Part shown: positions 15,478 to 17,706 of the stretch, one piece after another
How positions within the stretch are numbered: position 1 is the stretch's first letter
How the letters are laid out: each line of letters begins with the position of its first letter
Source of the DNA: an uncultured Alphaproteobacteria bacterium
GTDB taxonomy: Bacteria; Pseudomonadota; Alphaproteobacteria; CALKHQ01
Direction of reading: 5' to 3'
Assembly (NCBI GenBank): GCA_937988735.1
Contig: CALKHQ010000191.1
Location: 1 to 17,706 of the forward strand
DNA: 17,706 nucleotides
Made by a program: the position numbers and the translations under genes
Notes under the pieces: model-generated
What the model saw: the letters and a program-made list of their open reading frames with translations, nothing else
Databases searched by the model: none
What the model was told of the DNA's origin: nothing

Positions 15478-17111
15478 TGGAAGCGGTTCTGCGCAGGCCG
15501 GAGGCTTTCGCGGCCGGGGCGGCGGCGTTCACGCCCGACGCCGGGGAGCGGACGCTCCTCCGCTTCATCACCTGCGGCTCGGTGGACGACGGCAAGTCCA
15601 CCCTGATCGGCCGGATGCTGTTCGAGGCCGGCGCGGTGCCGGACGACCAGCTCGCGGCCGTCGCCCGCGACAGCCAGCGCTACGGCACCACTGGCGGCGT
15701 CGACTATGCGCTGCTCGTGGACGGGCTTGCTGCGGAGCGGGAGCAGGGCATCACCATCGACGTTGCCTACCGCTACTTCTCCACCGCCCGGCGCGCCTTC
15801 ATCGTCGCCGACACGCCGGGGCACGAGCAGTACACCCGCAACATGGCGACCGGCGCCTCCACCGCCGACCTCGCCGTCATCCTGGTCGACGCCCGCAAGG
15901 GCCTGCTGCCGCAGACCCGCCGCCACTCCTTCATCGTCGCGCTCGTCGGCATCCGCCACGCGGTGGTGGCGGTGAACAAGATGGACCTCGTCGGCTACGA
16001 CGAGGCGGTGTTCCGCCGGATCGAGGCGGATTACCGGGCGCTGGTCCGCGATCTCGGTTTCGCCAGCATCACCGTCATCCCCGTCGCCGCCCGCGACGGC
16101 GAGAACGTGGTGCGGCCGTCGGTGCGCATGCCGTGGTACCGCGGGCCGGCCCTGCTGCCGTGGCTGGAGACGGTGGAGGTGAACGCCGACGCCGCCGGCG
16201 CGCCGGGCGGCGTGATGCCGGTGCAGTGGGTCAACCGCGCCGGCGACGACTTCCGCGGCTACGCCGGCATGGTGGCGACCGGCCGCATCCGCGCCGGCGA
16301 CCCGGTGGTGGCGCTGCCGTCCGGCCTGCGCTCCCGGGTGGAGCGGATCGTCACTGCCGACGGCGACCTCCCCGAGGCCGTCGCCGGCCAGTCGGTCACC
16401 CTCACCCTGGCCGACGCGATCGACGTCTCCCGCGGCGACGTGCTCGCCCTGCCGGAGGGGGCGCCGGGCGTCCGCCGCACCACGCGCGCCCGCCTGCTGT
16501 GGACCAGCGAGCAGCGGCTGCTGCGCCCGGGCGCCCGCTTCGTCGCCCGGCTCGGCACTGCGGTCACCGACGCCACCGTCGTCCATCTGCACGCCGCCCT
16601 CGACATCGGCGACTTCAGCACGCGGCCGGCGGAGACGCTGGCGATGAACGCGATCGGCTGGGTCACGGTGGCCTTCGACGTGCCGCTGGTGATGAGCGAC
16701 TTTGCCCGGTGCCACGATCTCGGCGCGTTCATCCTCATCGACCGCACCACCAACGAGACCGTCGCCTTCGGCTTCGTCGAGTCCGAGCCGGCGGCGGCGA
16801 CCCAGCCGGCCAACGAGCCGGCGGCGGAGCCGCAGGCGCGCCTTCGTGTCGTCGCCGAGCGGCTGCTCGGGCCGGCGGGTTCGCGGCGGCGGCGCGAGCG
16901 CCTGATCGCGCTGAGCTGGCACGTGCCGGCGGCGGTGCTGCTCGGCCTCGTCGTCGGCGCGGTCTCGGGCAGCGTCGCCTGGGGCCTGGCGGCCGCCGCG
17001 GCCGATTTCATCCTGCGCCCGCTGCTGCGCCGGGCCCATGGCGCGGCGGTGCGCCGGGCGCTGCGGCCGCGGGCGAAAGCGGAACTGCATGAACACGGAG
17101 GCGGGATATGA
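15477..17111 (+). CDS. cysN: Sulfate adenylyltransferase GTPase subunit with a DUF2061-like C-terminal membrane tail
   Basis: The 544-residue CysN is longer than the about 475 of E. coli. GTPase motifs are GSVDDGKST (34-42), DTPGHEQYTRNM and NKMD, followed by the two beta-barrel domains ending near residue 436 (VAFGFVES). GTP hydrolysis drives APS synthesis by CysD. The extra C-terminus starts with an Ala/Pro/Glu linker (437-455). A basic patch (GSRRRRER) and two hydrophobic stretches at about 479-513 follow. This part aligns gap-free with the DUF2061 pattern from memory: Trp481, Gly498, an acidic Asp510 and His521 fall at conserved places. It is not an APS kinase domain, which is the more common CysN fusion. 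A basic tail follows. The stop overlaps cysG by 4 nt. Confidence 0.93.
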   Translation: MEAVLRRPEAFAAGAAAFTPDAGERTLLRFITCGSVDDGKSTLIGRMLFEAGAVPDDQLAAVARDSQRYGTTGGVDYALLVDGLAAEREQGITIDVAYRYFSTARRAFIVADTPGHEQYTRNMATGASTADLAVILVDARKGLLPQTRRHSFIVALVGIRHAVVAVNKMDLVGYDEAVFRRIEADYRALVRDLGFASITVIPVAARDGENVVRPSVRMPWYRGPALLPWLETVEVNADAAGAPGGVMPVQWVNRAGDDFRGYAGMVATGRIRAGDPVVALPSGLRSRVERIVTADGDLPEAVAGQSVTLTLADAIDVSRGDVLALPEGAPGVRRTTRARLLWTSEQRLLRPGARFVARLGTAVTDATVVHLHAALDIGDFSTRPAETLAMNAIGWVTVAFDVPLVMSDFARCHDLGAFILIDRTTNETVAFGFVESEPAAATQPANEPAAEPQARLRVVAERLLGPAGSRRRRERLIALSWHVPAAVLLGLVVGAVSGSVAWGLAAAAADFILRPLLRRAHGAAVRRALRPRAKAELHEHGGGI

Positions 17112-17706
17112 ACGCGCTCACCCCCCGCGGCGGCCCGGCCTTCGCCCCCGGCACGCCGGCCGCCCGGCTGCCGTCGGAAACGGCGCCGCCGCGGATCGCG
17201 CCGCTGGCCGTGCTGCCCCTGTTCCACCGGCTCGCCGGCCGCCGCGCCGTCGTCGCCGGCAGCACCGACGGCGCGCTGTGGAAGGCGGAGCTGCTCGCCG
17301 CCGCCGGCGCCGATGTTGCCGTCTTTGTCGGCGATGCCGGCCGCGCGCCGGCCTTCCGCGGCCTCGCCGGCAACGTCACGGTTCACGAACGCCGCTGGAA
17401 GCCGGCGGACCTCGCCGGGGCGGCTTTCGCCGTCGCCGATGTCGCGGACGGCGATGCCTTCGCCGCCGCGGCCCGGGCCGCCGGCACGCCTGTCAGCATC
17501 GTCGACCGGCCGGAGCTCTCGGACGTCCAGTTCGGCGCGATCGTCAACCGCTCGCCGCTGGTGGTCGCCATCTCCACGGACGGCGCGGCGCCCACGCTGG
17601 CGCAGGCGGTGCGCACGCGCATCGAGGCGATCCTGCCGGCGGGCCTCGCCGCCTGGGCCGCCGCGGCCCGCGCCTGGCGTCCGGCCCTGCGCGCCCGCGC
17701 TCTCCC
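17108..17706 (+). CDS. cysG: Siroheme synthase, N-terminal part (runs off the window)
   Basis: The first 199 codons are present. After about 33 Pro/Ala-rich residues begins the precorrin-2 dehydrogenase/ferrochelatase domain. LAVLPLFHRLAGRRAVVAGSTDGALWKAELL is its NAD-binding fold; the usual Gly-Gly-Gly reads Gly-Ser-Thr. SIVDRPELSDVQFGAIVNRSPLVVAIS carries the Asp used in dehydrogenation and chelation. STDGAAPTLAQAVRTRIEAILP is the form common in alphaproteobacterial CysG. Siroheme made here is the cofactor of CysI. The uroporphyrinogen methyltransferase half should follow outside the window. If it is missing, this would be a CysG-N/Met8-like protein. The start ATGA overlaps the cysN stop. 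Confidence 0.9.
   Translation, partial: MNALTPRGGPAFAPGTPAARLPSETAPPRIAPLAVLPLFHRLAGRRAVVAGSTDGALWKAELLAAAGADVAVFVGDAGRAPAFRGLAGNVTVHERRWKPADLAGAAFAVADVADGDAFAAAARAAGTPVSIVDRPELSDVQFGAIVNRSPLVVAISTDGAAPTLAQAVRTRIEAILPAGLAAWAAAARAWRPALRARAL

Noticed and set aside
15468..17096. A 542-codon minus-strand frame antisense to cysN
   Set aside because: Composition typical of a GC shadow; the plus strand carries all GTPase motifs.

Overview
The window is about 17.7 kb of very GC-rich, densely packed bacterial DNA. Third codon positions are almost always G or C. I read it as an alphaproteobacterium, probably of the Rhodospirillales/Hyphomicrobiales type. The main reason is the right half, a sulfur-assimilation operon carrying DUF2849 and DUF934 beside cysI and cysH, an arrangement known from that class. 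No rRNA, tRNA, CRISPR array, insertion sequence or phage gene was seen.

Left part (1-8733), transport and oxidation of an unknown compound. The window opens in the last codons of a probable FAD subunit of a molybdenum hydroxylase, followed by its PaoC/YagR-type molybdopterin subunit (125-2245). An IclR regulator (2270-3073, minus) converges on it and diverges from a complete ribose/galactofuranose-type ABC importer: binding protein, duplicated ATPase and two permeases (3262-7777). The regulator/transporter gap holds a clear inverted-repeat operator next to a TTGACA hexamer. A REP-like palindrome separates the binding protein from the ATPase. A COG3618 amidohydrolase/lactonase (7822-8733, minus) converges on the last permease. 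Together these suggest uptake, oxidation and lactone hydrolysis of a sugar or related aldehyde. This is inference; no substrate can be read from the sequence.

Middle (8970-10898). A RidA-family imine deaminase is followed after 6 nt by a DoeB-like zinc deacylase. A strong palindrome, a likely bidirectional terminator, separates that pair from a convergent Lrp/AsnC regulator.

Right part (10899-17706), assimilatory sulfate reduction. After a 372-bp leader/promoter region shared with the divergent Lrp gene come DUF2849, cysI, DUF934, cysH, cysD, cysN and the start of cysG. Most junctions overlap by 1-14 nt. CysDN activates sulfate to APS. CysH has the cysteine pattern of a 4Fe-4S APS reductase, so no APS kinase is needed, and CysN indeed lacks a CysC domain. 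CysI reduces sulfite using siroheme whose synthesis involves CysG. CysN instead carries an unusual C-terminal hydrophobic tail that aligns without gaps to the DUF2061 pattern as I recall it. That tail and the long leader of the operon are the most interesting items here.
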